A stretch of DNA of 64,000 nucleotides from an uncultured Erysipelotrichaceae bacterium (GCA_903789495.1 CAIFEQ010000004.1:1-64000); one strand, 5' to 3'. Shown: positions 1-9,966, numbered from the stretch's first letter. Program-made: numbers and translations. Notes: a model not told the origin generated them from the sequence alone.

Positions 1-38
1 CTCATGAGGAGCTCGCCTTCTTTTTGACAGGGTACCGA

Positions 39-917
39 TTATTGAGCGCTTACGAATTCCTTGCACAGATAATCCCGAAAGCGCAAAGTCTGTGCTGTCA
101 GATAGCCACTCGAATTCCAAGACAGGCAGATGTATCTGCTGCAGCGAGGTACGTTCACCTGTAGCAGGGCAATATTGTCACCACGGACTTCACACCAGGT
201 GATTTCCGGAACCAGAGATACGCCGATACCGGCCTTGATGTATTCCCGGACAATGGAAGGACTGTCACTTTCCAGAATGATGTTTGGTGAGAAGCCTGCC
301 ATGGAGCAGTAATAGTCAATAATAGTCCGCAGGCCTTTGCCTTTCTGCAGACAGATGAATTCATCGTCAGCGAATTCGGAGAGTCTGACACTTTTTTTTG
401 CAGCCCGGGGATCACTTTCCGGAATGGCCATGACGAGATTTTCTGCCATCAGAGTTACGGTATTGTCATTATCTACCGGCGTATTGCTGGAGAAGAGATG
501 CAGATCCCAATGACCTCCTTCCTGCGGTGCGGATTCTGCTTGCATGATTTCAAAACGTACATCTGGATGCTGAAGTTTATAACGCATCAGCAGAGCAGGC
601 ATGAACGTTGAGGCAGCCCCCAGAGCAATCTGAATTGTCTGACTGGTCGTGTCCTTGGCACTGTCCAGTTCTTCCTGCATCGCATTCAGTTCACTGAGAA
701 TCTTGATGGCATACCGCTGGGCAATCTTCCCATAGGAATTCAGAACTACGTTACGTCCTACCCGATCAAACAGACTGACACCGAGATCCTTTTCCAGAGA
801 CTGAATGGAACGGGACAGACTGGGCTGGACAATATGCAGCTGTTCCGCTGCCCGTGAGACACTCTCCAGCTCCGCTGTCTTGACGAAATACTCAAGTTCT
901 GAAATGGTCACTGCCAT
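39..917 (-). CDS. LysR family transcriptional regulator
   Basis: N-terminal HTH 'LEYFVKTAELESVSRAAEQLHIVQPSLSRSIQSLEKDLGVSLFDR'; divergent from the mdcA-like gene; start at the internal ATG (MAVTIS) with upstream purine-rich RBS. Confidence 0.9.
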   Translation of the reverse strand: MAVTISELEYFVKTAELESVSRAAEQLHIVQPSLSRSIQSLEKDLGVSLFDRVGRNVVLNSYGKIAQRYAIKILSELNAMQEELDSAKDTTSQTIQIALGAASTFMPALLMRYKLQHPDVRFEIMQAESAPQEGGHWDLHLFSSNTPVDNDNTVTLMAENLVMAIPESDPRAAKKSVRLSEFADDEFICLQKGKGLRTIIDYYCSMAGFSPNIILESDSPSIVREYIKAGIGVSLVPEITWCEVRGDNIALLQVNVPRCSRYICLSWNSSGYLTAQTLRFRDYLCKEFVSAQ

Positions 918-1046
918 ACTTATTTCCTCCTCGCGTATCCATAACAAAAATAGCATTAATAAGACATTTATAATATATATTTCTGCATGATTCACAATGA
1001 TACGGTAAACTTAGCCAATTTTTTAACAATTAAGGAGGTTTGCTGC

Positions 1047-2669
1047 ATGAACTGGAATCTGCAGAAAGAGTCCAAGCAGCGGCGTATGGACCGCGCTTCG
1101 ATTTATGCGTCCGGCAAGGTCGTCAAGACCAAGGACATCGTACCGTTCCTGGAATCCGTTGTAGAACCAGGAGACAAGGTGGTTCTGGAGGGCTGCAACC
1201 AGAAACAGGCGGCCTTCCTGGCTACATCATTAACCCAGGTCAGTCCGGAAAAGGTCAATCATCTGAACATGATCATTCCTTCCATTTCCCGGGATGATCA
1301 TCTGGAACTGTTCCGCAAAGGCATTGCGGAAGAACTGAACTTTTCGTTTGCCGGTGTGCAGAGTCTGCAGCTGGCCGACATGGTCAGCAAGAATCAGCTG
1401 CGCATCGGTGCCATTCATACCTATCTGGAACTGTATGGCCGTCTGTATACCGATCTGACGCCTGCCGTCTGCCTGGTGGCAGCGGACAAGGCAGATCGGA
1501 ACGGCAATCTCTATACCGGCTATAACACCGAAGAAACGCCGATGATTGTCGAGGCGGCTGTCTTCAAGAGCGGCATCGTCATTGTTCAGGTCAATGAGAT
1601 CGTGGATACCCTGCCCCGGGTCGATATCCCGGGTGATTGGATTGACTACATTGTCAAGGCAGATCAGCCCTATCCCATGGAGCCCCTGTTTACCCGGGAT
1701 CCGGCCAGGATCAAGGACTATCAGATCCTGATGGGCATGATGGTCATCAAGGGGATTTATGCAAAACATGAAGTCCAGTCCCTGAACCATGGCATCGGGT
1801 ACAACGGGGCAGCCATTGAACTGCTCCTGCCGACATATGGAGAAGAACTGGGTCTGAAGGGGAAGATCTGTACGCACTGGGTCCTGAACCCGCATCCGAC
1901 TCTGATCCCGGCCATTGAACATGGCTGGGTCAAGCAGGTCACGGCCTTTGGCGGTGAACTGGGCATGGACCGGTATACCTCCGCCCGTCCGGATATCTTC
2001 TTCACCGGCAAGGACGGTTCCCTGCGTTCCAACCGGGCCGCGGCCCAGGTCGCCGGTCTGTACGGCATGGATCTGTTCTTAGGCGGAACGCTGCAGATTG
2101 ACTACCATGGCAATTCTTCCACCGTGACCAACGGACGTCTTTCCGGCTTCGGCGGTGCCCCGAACATGGGCAACAGCTCCGGCGGCAGAAGACACCTGAC
2201 CAAAGCCTGGATGGATATGGCACCGGGGCATGGTTCCATGATCTCCGGCCGCAAGCTGGTGGTCCAGATGGTGCATTCCAAGTCAAAATTCGGGCCGGCC
2301 TTTGTGCCGGAACTGGACGCCGTGGAGATCGGCCGGAAAGCCGGCATGGCTGCTCCGCCGGTCATGGTCTATGGCGAAGATGTGACGCATGTCGTCACGG
2401 AACAGGGCATTGCCTACAACTACATGGCGGAGTCTGCGGAAGAGCGGACACGCCTGATGGCCTGTGTGGCCCAGGGGACGCCGTTAGGCGATACGGTCAC
2501 CCCGGAAGAAATTCAGGCCTACCGCAGGGCCGGCAAGGTGGTCCTGCCGGAGGATCTGGAAATTGATGTCAGCCGGGCCAATAAGGACCTGCTGGCAGCC
2601 AGATCCCTGGATGAAATCGCCGAGATCTCCGGCGGTCTCTATGAGGTCCCGGAGAAGTTCAGAAAGTAA
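1047..2669 (+). CDS. mdcA: Malonate decarboxylase alpha subunit-like acyl transferase (MdcA/MadA family)
   Basis: MdcA-like blocks: 'GDKVVLEGCNQKQAAFLA', 'IGAIHTYLELYGRLYTDLTP', 'DRNGNLYTGYNTEETPMIVEA', 'LPRVDIPGDWIDYIV', 'GKICTHWVLNPHPTLIPAIE', 'GNSSTVTNGRLSGFGGAPNMG'; RBS aaggagg upstream. Confidence 0.85.
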   Translation: MNWNLQKESKQRRMDRASIYASGKVVKTKDIVPFLESVVEPGDKVVLEGCNQKQAAFLATSLTQVSPEKVNHLNMIIPSISRDDHLELFRKGIAEELNFSFAGVQSLQLADMVSKNQLRIGAIHTYLELYGRLYTDLTPAVCLVAADKADRNGNLYTGYNTEETPMIVEAAVFKSGIVIVQVNEIVDTLPRVDIPGDWIDYIVKADQPYPMEPLFTRDPARIKDYQILMGMMVIKGIYAKHEVQSLNHGIGYNGAAIELLLPTYGEELGLKGKICTHWVLNPHPTLIPAIEHGWVKQVTAFGGELGMDRYTSARPDIFFTGKDGSLRSNRAAAQVAGLYGMDLFLGGTLQIDYHGNSSTVTNGRLSGFGGAPNMGNSSGGRRHLTKAWMDMAPGHGSMISGRKLVVQMVHSKSKFGPAFVPELDAVEIGRKAGMAAPPVMVYGEDVTHVVTEQGIAYNYMAESAEERTRLMACVAQGTPLGDTVTPEEIQAYRRAGKVVLPEDLEIDVSRANKDLLAARSLDEIAEISGGLYEVPEKFRK

Positions 2670-2687
2670 AGAGGAAAGGACAGACAT

Positions 2688-4235
2688 ATGGCAACACAGA
2701 AACAGCTGGAAATGCAGGAAAAGAAGGAACAGCTGCAGCAGGGCGGCGGGGAAAAAGGTATTGCCCGCCAGCATTCCCTGGGCAAATTAACGGCCCGGGA
2801 GCGGATTGAAAAACTGCTGGACGCAGGTTCCTTCGTGGAAACCGGTCTCTTCATTCAGCATCGCTGCACCAACTTCGGCATGGAAAAGAAAAAGGCACCG
2901 GGGGACGGTGTCATTACCGGCTACGGGACTATCAACGGCCGTCTGGTCTATGTCTCTGCCCAGGACTTCACGGTCATGGGCGGTTCGCTTGGCCAGATGC
3001 ATGCCGCAAAGATTGCGGCCTGCCAGCAGGCAGCGCTCAAGACCGGTGCACCGATGATCTCCATCAATGACTCCGGCGGGGCCCGGATTCAGGAGGGGGT
3101 CGATGCGCTGGACGGCTTCGGCAGGATCTTCTTCAATAACACGATCGCGTCCGGTGTCATTCCGCAGATCTCGGTGATCCTGGGACCGTGCGCCGGCGGC
3201 GCGGTGTATTCTCCTGCCCTGACTGACTTCATCTTCATGGTCCGGGGTATCGGGCAGATGTATATTACCGGCCCGGCCGTCATCAAGTCCGTTACGGGCG
3301 AAGAGATCACAGCCGAGGCACTGGGCGGGGCCGATGTACATAACAAGACCTCCGGCTGTGCGCAGTTTGCCTGCGCCAGTGAAGAGAAATGCTTCGAACA
3401 GATCCGGACCCTGCTGAGTTACCTGCCGCAGAACAACAATGAGAAAGCACCCGTGTATGCCTGCAGCGACGATCTGAACCGTACGGACGAAGCCCTCAAT
3501 ACCGTCGTACCGGAGAATCCGGCCAAGGCCTATGACATGTTCGCTGTCATCCGTTCTCTGGCAGATAACGGAGAATACTTTGAAGTCCAGCCCTTATATG
3601 CCCGCAATGTGATCACCTGCTTCATCCGTCTGAATGGTAAGAGTGTCGGCGTCATTGCCAGCCAGCCGAACTTCATGGCCGGCTGTCTGGATATCAATGC
3701 CAGTGACAAGGCAGCCCGGTTCATCCGGACCTGTGACGCCTTCAATATCCCGCTGCTTACGCTGGTTGACGTGCCGGGCTTCCTGCCGGGCAAGGACCAG
3801 GAATACGGCGGCATCATCCGGCATGGGGCAAAGATGCTGCATGCCTACAGCGAAGCCACCGTACCCATGGTGACGGTCATTACCCGCAAGGCCTATGGCG
3901 GCGCCTACATCGGCATGTGCTCCAAGGCCCTGGGAGCGGATTATGTCTTCGCCTGGCCGGATGCCGAAATTGCCGTCATGGGTGCCCAGGGAGCAGCCAA
4001 CATCATCTTCTCCAAGGAGATCAAGGCTGCGGAAGACCCCGCCGCCAAGCGGCAGGAAAGAATTGCCGAATATCAGGAGACCATGATGAATCCGTATGTC
4101 TCTGCCGAACGGGGCTATGTGGACGACATCATCATGCCCAGTGAAACCCGCAAGTATGTCATCAGTGCCTTGGAATCCCTGCAGGGCAAGCGGGTACAGA
4201 GACCCCTGAAGAAGCACGGCAATATTCCGCTGTAA
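2688..4235 (+). CDS. mmdA: Acyl-CoA carboxyltransferase / decarboxylase alpha subunit (MmdA/PccB-like)
   Basis: 'GKLTARERIEKLLDAGSFVE', 'SINDSGGARIQEGVDALDGFGRIF', 'GPCAGGAVYSPALTDFIFMV', 'VDVPGFLPGKDQEYGGIIRHGAKML'. Confidence 0.92.
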   Translation: MATQKQLEMQEKKEQLQQGGGEKGIARQHSLGKLTARERIEKLLDAGSFVETGLFIQHRCTNFGMEKKKAPGDGVITGYGTINGRLVYVSAQDFTVMGGSLGQMHAAKIAACQQAALKTGAPMISINDSGGARIQEGVDALDGFGRIFFNNTIASGVIPQISVILGPCAGGAVYSPALTDFIFMVRGIGQMYITGPAVIKSVTGEEITAEALGGADVHNKTSGCAQFACASEEKCFEQIRTLLSYLPQNNNEKAPVYACSDDLNRTDEALNTVVPENPAKAYDMFAVIRSLADNGEYFEVQPLYARNVITCFIRLNGKSVGVIASQPNFMAGCLDINASDKAARFIRTCDAFNIPLLTLVDVPGFLPGKDQEYGGIIRHGAKMLHAYSEATVPMVTVITRKAYGGAYIGMCSKALGADYVFAWPDAEIAVMGAQGAANIIFSKEIKAAEDPAAKRQERIAEYQETMMNPYVSAERGYVDDIIMPSETRKYVISALESLQGKRVQRPLKKHGNIPL

Positions 4236-4248
4236 CAAGGAGAAGACC

Positions 4249-4581
4249 ATGTTTACAGGAAAGATCACCATGAGTCAGGCTGGTATCGTCTGTCTGTTCT
4301 CCCTGCTGGTTGTCTTCGCGGTGCTGTTTGCCCTGGTCGGCATCATTACCCTGACCGCCAAGCTGACCCATAAGGAAGACAAAACGGCTGTACGAGAAGA
4401 AAAACCAGCGGCGGAAGAAGCAGCTGTGCAGAAACCGAAGGACGACAGTCAGGCCGTCCTGATTGCCGCAGCAGTCGCCGCATATCTTGGCACAACGAAC
4501 TTTGTCGTATGCAGTGTCCGTACGGTATCAGAACCGGAATCGGGCTGGGAGAGAGAAAGCCTTGCCCGTCAGCTACATTGA
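4249..4581 (+). CDS. OadG/MmdD-like small membrane subunit of Na+-translocating decarboxylase
   Basis: Single N-terminal TM segment (VCLFSLLVVFAVLFALVGIITL), charged tail, position between carboxyltransferase and biotin carrier genes. Confidence 0.7.
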   Translation: MFTGKITMSQAGIVCLFSLLVVFAVLFALVGIITLTAKLTHKEDKTAVREEKPAAEEAAVQKPKDDSQAVLIAAAVAAYLGTTNFVVCSVRTVSEPESGWERESLARQLH

Positions 4582-4602
4582 GAAGGGTTGAGGAGAAGAG
4601 CT

Positions 4603-4989
4603 ATGTCAGTCAGAAAATTCAGAATTGTCTTAGATGGCGTTACGCATGAAGTAGAAGTCGAAGAGCTGCCCGCTGCCGGCAGTGCAGCACCTTCACCGGC
4701 AGCAGTCAGGGAAGCCCCTGCAGCAGCCGCCAGACCGGCACCTGCCGCAGCACCCAAAGCACCTGCCACTGCGGTCAGCGGTGCCGTCACTGCTCCGTTA
4801 CAGGGCACCATCAATGACGTATGCGTCAAGGAAGGACAGAGCGTCAAAGCAGGAGAGAACCTGGTCATCATTGAAGCCATGAAGATGGAGAATGAGATCG
4901 TTGCCCCGAAAGACGGCACCGTATCCAAAGTGTTTGTTCATAAGGGAGATCAGGTATCGGCCGGAGATCCGCTTGTCACGGTGGAATAA
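4603..4989 (+). CDS. Biotin carboxyl carrier protein (decarboxylase gamma subunit)
   Basis: Ala/Pro-rich linker followed by biotinylation motif '[18 protein letters not shown]'. Confidence 0.93.
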   Translation: MSVRKFRIVLDGVTHEVEVEELPAAGSAAPSPAAVREAPAAAARPAPAAAPKAPATAVSGAVTAPLQGTINDVCVKEGQSVKAGENLVIIEAMKMENEIVAPKDGTVSKVFVHKGDQVSAGDPLVTVE

Positions 4990-5001
4990 GGGGACTCTTC
5001 C

Positions 5002-6164
5002 ATGGGTGATATTCTGATTCAGTTCTGGGAGAAGTCCGGGTTTTCGCAGCTCTTTGCCCTGAATGTGGAACTGTTCGGCATCAGGCTGCCAGGCAGTTTC
5101 ATCATGATCTGCATGCCTGTTTCTTCCTGTATCTGGCAATCAAAAAAGGCTATGAGCCTTACCTGCTGATACCCATTGCCTTCGGCATGCTGCTGGTGAA
5201 TCTGCCTCTGGCAGGGATGATGAAAGAAGCGGTAGGGGATGAAAACGGCGGCCTCATTTATTATCTGTATCAAGGTGTAGACAAAGGTATCTATCCGCCG
5301 CTGATCTTCTTATGTATCGGAGCAGGGACGGACTTCGGACCATTGATTGCCAATCCCAAGAGCCTGCTGCTGGGCGCAGCCGCCCAGCTGGGTATCTTCG
5401 TAACCTTCTTCGGGGCCATTGCCATGGGCTTTACCGGTCAGGAAGCCGCTTCCATCGGCATCATCGGCGGTGCCGATGGACCTACTGCTCTGTTACTGAC
5501 CTCACAGCTGGCTCCGCATCTGCTTGGTGCTATAGCTATTGCGGCTTACAGCTACATGGCGCTTGTACCGGTCATTCAGCCGCCCATCATGCGGGCGCTG
5601 ACGACATCGGAAGAACGCAAGATCAAGATGGATCAGCTGCGAGAAGTGTCCAAGACTGAAAAGGTCATCTTCCCGATCGTTGTAACGCTGTTTACCTGCC
5701 TCTTATTACCGGATGCCACACCGCTGATCGGTATGCTCATGCTGGGCAATCTGCTGAAGGAAAGCGGCCAGGTACCCCATCTTGTCAGCTGTCTGCAGAA
5801 TTCCCTGATGTACATCATCTCCATTTTCCTGGGTGTATCTGTCGGAGCCAAGGCCACGGCAGAGATGTTCCTGAAGGTACAGACACTGGAAATCCTGATT
5901 CTCGGCATCGTGGCTTTCTCGCTGGGAACGGCTGGCGGCGTGCTGCTGGGCAAGCTGATGAGCAAGCTGGACCATGGCAAGACCAATCCGCTGATCGGCG
6001 CGGCCGGTGTCTCGGCTGTTCCGATGGCGGCCCGGGTGGTGCAGAAGGAAGGGCAGAAGTATAATCCCTCCAACTTCCTGCTCATGCATGCCATGGGACC
6101 GAATGTGGCCGGGGTCATCGGCAGTGCGGTCGCCGCAGGGATGCTGCTGCTGTTCTTCGGATAA
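5002..6164 (+). pseudogene. Sodium-translocating decarboxylase beta subunit (OadB/MmdB family), frameshifted near 5108-5115
   Basis: Frame from ATG 5002 ([36 protein letters not shown]) stops at TGA 5168; the homologous continuation '[33 protein letters not shown]...' is in the -1 frame, open to 6164. Confidence 0.8.
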
Positions 6165-6225
6165 AACAATACAGCCATACCTGCGCTTCCATAGAACCGA
6201 GATCAAGAAGTTCCAGGATTATGAA

Positions 6226-6258
6226 AGAGGCATCGGATCTTCAGATTCCGATGCCTCT
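6226..6258. terminator. Bidirectional rho-independent terminator between convergent genes
   Basis: AGAGGCATCGGA-tcttcagat-TCCGATGCCTCT perfect stem between convergent genes. Confidence 0.75.
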
Positions 6259-6282
6259 ATGATTAATACAGGAACAATCTGC

Positions 6283-7452
6283 TCAGATATGGAATTCGTC
6301 CATGTGAGTGACGACGTGAGTCCACATCGACACCCGTTCAAACATGGAATCAGCGACAGCATACTCTCTGTCCGTATGATTCCATTCACCGCGTACGCCG
6401 CAGCTGCACAGAACCGGAGTGCCGGCTTCGGCAATGATGCTGGCATCACTGCCGCCGCCCAGGAAGATGCTGGAAACACCATGCATGCCTTCCGCTTCAC
6501 AGACATGATTGACAAACGCGCACAGTGCCTTGTTCTGATCGGTTTCTTCAAAGCCGCCGCCTGCCTTGCCGATGGAATATTCAATGGTCACACCATCCAC
6601 TTCCGGTTTTTCAAAGAGCTCTTTCAGCTCTTTGGTAACACGGGCAATTTCTGCCTTGCTGGCAAAACGGCCCGAAAAGACCAGTTCACAGGTGTCCGGG
6701 ATCACGTTGGCGACGGTGCCGCCCTTGATGATGGCCGGGTTCATGTTGGTGCCCAGTTCCATGTTGTTCATGTTCTGAATGGCAATGACCTTATAAGCCG
6801 CTTCCAGAATTGCATTGCGGCCGACTTCATAGTTATTGCCAGAGTGTGCTGAAACGCCATGGAAGATGGCCTTGCCGCCTAATGCCCACTTGCGGCCGGT
6901 GCAGAGCTTATAGTCCACCGGAGAGGTCTCCATGTTGAAGGCTGCTGCACAGCCGTCGGAATAGCGGTAGATGATCTTGGCCGCAATGTCATGATGCTTG
7001 CCGCCTTCTTCATCACTGCAGAAGCAGATGCGGATCGGCCGCTCGTCATAGCCAATCGCATTCAGCGCCTTGAGTACATACAGGGTAATGATGACGCCGC
7101 CCTTCATATCCAGGACACCAGGGCCATGTGCCTTTCCTTCCTCATCAATGCGGAAAGGATCTTCACCGAAAGTGCCCTTATCAAACACTGTGTCAAAGTG
7201 TCCGGAAAACAGGACCGGAACTCCCTTACGGTCGGCGCCCAGCACACCGGCCACAACCGGCAGGGCTTCCGGTTCTTCACAGTAAACCTTGCAGTCCACG
7301 CCGGCCTCACTGAACTTCTTCTGCAGCCAGTCTGCTGCTTTCAGCATGTTATCCTTTTCCCGGTAGCTGCCTTCCAGATTCACTAATTCATGCCAGTCAT
7401 TAATGATATCCTGCTGGTGTTCCTTTACAAATTCTTTAATTTTCTGATTCAT
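6283..7452 (-). CDS. M20 family metallopeptidase (glutamate carboxypeptidase-like)
   Basis: 'VLFSGHFDTVFDKGTF', 'GPGVLDMKGGVIITLYVLKAL', 'CSDEEGG', 'GVSAHSGNN'. Confidence 0.88.
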   Translation of the reverse strand: MNQKIKEFVKEHQQDIINDWHELVNLEGSYREKDNMLKAADWLQKKFSEAGVDCKVYCEEPEALPVVAGVLGADRKGVPVLFSGHFDTVFDKGTFGEDPFRIDEEGKAHGPGVLDMKGGVIITLYVLKALNAIGYDERPIRICFCSDEEGGKHHDIAAKIIYRYSDGCAAAFNMETSPVDYKLCTGRKWALGGKAIFHGVSAHSGNNYEVGRNAILEAAYKVIAIQNMNNMELGTNMNPAIIKGGTVANVIPDTCELVFSGRFASKAEIARVTKELKELFEKPEVDGVTIEYSIGKAGGGFEETDQNKALCAFVNHVCEAEGMHGVSSIFLGGGSDASIIAEAGTPVLCSCGVRGEWNHTDREYAVADSMFERVSMWTHVVTHMDEFHI

Positions 7453-7618
7453 TTTTTCCTCCGAAAAAGTCCTGATAGCTGCGCGATATAAAAAACGCAG
7501 CTCATTCACTTGCCAGAGAAATGAGATTTCCAGAATCATTGTAGACAGGAGAAATGGGCATACTATGTAACATTTGCAACAATAAATTTAAAAAACGGCA
7601 ACTTATATTTAAGGAGAG

Positions 7619-8335
7619 ATGACCAGATATATGAACATCGATAATCTGAATCTGGATTATTGTTTTTACGCTTCTGAAGACCTGAGTGCGTTCCGGCATC
7701 TGATCGAAAATCTGGTTCCGGAAAAGGTCAAGAAGGGTATGGAAATCATGGCTGAGAATACGCCATTCAACGGATATACCTATCTGATCAAGGAAGGTCT
7801 GACGTTGGCTTCTTTTCTGACAGCCGACGGCATGGATCATATCCGGTCGATCTGCGGGCCAGGCACCCTGTATGGCTACCGTGCCTGCATGACGGGCAAA
7901 CCATACAATACCACTCTGTCAGCGTATACCACTGTCAGCCTGTATCGGATTCCCAAGAAAAATCTGCTCCAGGAGCTGGAAAGCAATAAAGATTTTGAAC
8001 ATTTCATGAATCACAGCACGCTGAACAATGGCCTTATTTATCTCAAGCGTTCTGAGTTTCTTGCTCTGCCGAATAATGCCTGCAAAGTCTCCGGACTGCT
8101 GCTGTCCCTGGCTCAGCAGATCGGCAAGAAGGGCAGCGGCGGAACGGTCATTCCGATTCCGCTGACTCATGATATCATTGCCAGGATCGTCGGATCCAAT
8201 CGGGTTACCGTTTCCCGGATCATGTCACAGCTGATGAAAACAAAGTGCATCACGAAAAATTTCGGCTACTACGCGATTCCGGACAACAATCTGCTGAAAG
8301 AATATTTCCTGCATAATTATCAGGGCACGCGCTGA
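7619..8335 (+). CDS. Crp/Fnr family transcriptional regulator
   Basis: cNMP-like effector domain and C-terminal HTH 'PLTHDIIARIVGSNRVTVSRIMSQLMKTKCI'. Confidence 0.85.
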   Translation: MTRYMNIDNLNLDYCFYASEDLSAFRHLIENLVPEKVKKGMEIMAENTPFNGYTYLIKEGLTLASFLTADGMDHIRSICGPGTLYGYRACMTGKPYNTTLSAYTTVSLYRIPKKNLLQELESNKDFEHFMNHSTLNNGLIYLKRSEFLALPNNACKVSGLLLSLAQQIGKKGSGGTVIPIPLTHDIIARIVGSNRVTVSRIMSQLMKTKCITKNFGYYAIPDNNLLKEYFLHNYQGTR

Positions 8336-8358
8336 AAAATCGGCGCGTTTTCTGTTTT
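8325..8358 (+). terminator. Rho-independent terminator after Crp-like gene
   Basis: CGCGCTG-aaaaat-CGGCGCG followed by TTTTCTGTTTTTG. Confidence 0.7.
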
Positions 8359-8464
8359 TGTAACATACGGCACAGGCATTTGTGAGAGAAAAAACTATTC
8401 TGTAATTAACATTTGCCAGTGAGATTTACCGTTTTGACAACAATGTTTCAACAAATATGCCTGC

Positions 8465-9907
8465 ATGTTTTCTGAAAAAAGGGGTTTTATTATGTCGGAA
8501 GCTGCAAAGGCTTCACCAAAGGCAGCACCTAAGAAGAAGGGGTTCCGTCTTCCGCATCTGTTTTTCCTGATTCTCATCATTCTGATGCTCTGCAGTCTGC
8601 TTACCTACATCGTTCCGGCCGGCCAGTTTGCCGCGGACGCAGACGGCAATCTGATCGGCGATCAGTTCTCTTTCCTCGGCTATCAGACACCGGTCAGTCC
8701 CTGGCAGGCCATCAACCTGTGCCTGACCGGTCTGGCCAATTCCGGAAAGATCATCGGCCTGCTGCTGGCAGCCGGCGGTTTCTCTGGTGTTGTGCTGGCA
8801 ACAAAGTGCATTGACAACATGATTGACTTCGCCATCTATAAGCTGAAGGACAAGGGCGTCAAGATTCTGGTTCCGGGTGTCTTCCTGATCTACTGCTTTG
8901 TCGGCTGCTTCGCCGGCGGCGACCAGATCATTGCCATGGTGCCGATCGGACTCATGTTTGCCAAGAAGCTTAGACTCGATCCGATCTGCGGCCTGGCAGT
9001 CGTTCTGTTTGCCTATCATGTCGGCGGTCTGAGCTCTCCGAACTATGCGCAGATTCCCCAGATGCTGATGGGCGTAGACCTGTATTCCGGCTTCGGCGTA
9101 CGGGTGGTCATCTTCCTGATCCTGAGTGTCATTGCAATGTTCCCGATCCTGAAGTATGCCAACAAAGTTGCGGCAGACCCGCATAACTCCGCTCTGCCGG
9201 TGGAAGAATGGCTGCCGCAGTGTGATGCCCAGGTTGACGATAGTGCCATCAAGGAAGTTCAGCTGGACAAGCGTTCCATGTGGGGAACCATTCTGTTCCT
9301 GATCGAACCGGTCCTGGCGCTGATCTGCGTCAATGGTCTGGGTATCGGACAGAATGCCATCGTCAGTGTCTGTATCATCATGTCTATTGTGATCGGCTTC
9401 GTCATGGGCTTCAATATGGACCAGATCGGCAATGCCTTTGCCAAAGGTACTGCCGGCATGGCATTCGTCGGTTTCGTCATCGGCATTGCTGCTACGCTGA
9501 GCCTGGTCATGGCCCAGGGCAATATTCTGCATACGATTGTCTATTTTGCCTGCAAACCGCTGGCCGGGCTGTCCAAGGGCGCTGCGGCTATCGGTATGTC
9601 CATGGTCATTACCGTCATCAACCTGATCATTCCTTCTGCTTCTGCCAAGGCTGCCGTGCTCTGCCCGATCGTTGCTCCGATGTGCCAGATGCTGGGCATC
9701 AATCTGCAGATCGGTGTGCAGGCCTTCCTCTATGGTGATAAGCTGACCAACATCATCTCTCCGGTTCTGGGTACAACAGTAGCTGCTCTGGGTCTGGCGA
9801 ATATCCCTTACAACAAGTGGTTCAAGTGGGTATTCCCGAAGATTGTCGGTCTGGCAGTCGTCTGCTGGTTCTCTCTGTATATCCTGACCTTGATGGGCTG
9901 GGCGTAA
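8465..9907 (+). CDS. YfcC family (C4-dicarboxylate/basic amino acid-like) membrane transporter
   Basis: Polytopic; 'LTYIVPAGQF', 'GGFSGVVLATKCIDNMIDFAIYKLKDKG', 'CFVGCFAGGDQIIAMVPIGLMFAKKL', 'INLIIPSASAKAAVLCPIVAPM'. Confidence 0.82.
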   Translation: MFSEKRGFIMSEAAKASPKAAPKKKGFRLPHLFFLILIILMLCSLLTYIVPAGQFAADADGNLIGDQFSFLGYQTPVSPWQAINLCLTGLANSGKIIGLLLAAGGFSGVVLATKCIDNMIDFAIYKLKDKGVKILVPGVFLIYCFVGCFAGGDQIIAMVPIGLMFAKKLRLDPICGLAVVLFAYHVGGLSSPNYAQIPQMLMGVDLYSGFGVRVVIFLILSVIAMFPILKYANKVAADPHNSALPVEEWLPQCDAQVDDSAIKEVQLDKRSMWGTILFLIEPVLALICVNGLGIGQNAIVSVCIIMSIVIGFVMGFNMDQIGNAFAKGTAGMAFVGFVIGIAATLSLVMAQGNILHTIVYFACKPLAGLSKGAAAIGMSMVITVINLIIPSASAKAAVLCPIVAPMCQMLGINLQIGVQAFLYGDKLTNIISPVLGTTVAALGLANIPYNKWFKWVFPKIVGLAVVCWFSLYILTLMGWA

Positions 9908-9940
9908 TACCGGAAATAACCGAATATCATTACTTTCCAG

Positions 9941-9966
9941 AAGATGTGCCGGGCGGCACATCTTTT
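9941..9966 (+). terminator. Rho-independent terminator
   Basis: AAGATGTGCC-gggc-GGCACATCTTTT hairpin just after the yfcC-like stop. Confidence 0.8.

Noticed and set aside
987-1046. Upstream-extended start of the mdcA-like ORF
   Set aside because: The ATG at 1047 has a proper RBS (aaggagg) and matches MdcA N-termini; the extension is intergenic.
6219-6584. ORF antisense within M20 peptidase C-terminus and other small overlapping ORFs
   Set aside because: No RBS, no recognisable domain, overlap a confident CDS.
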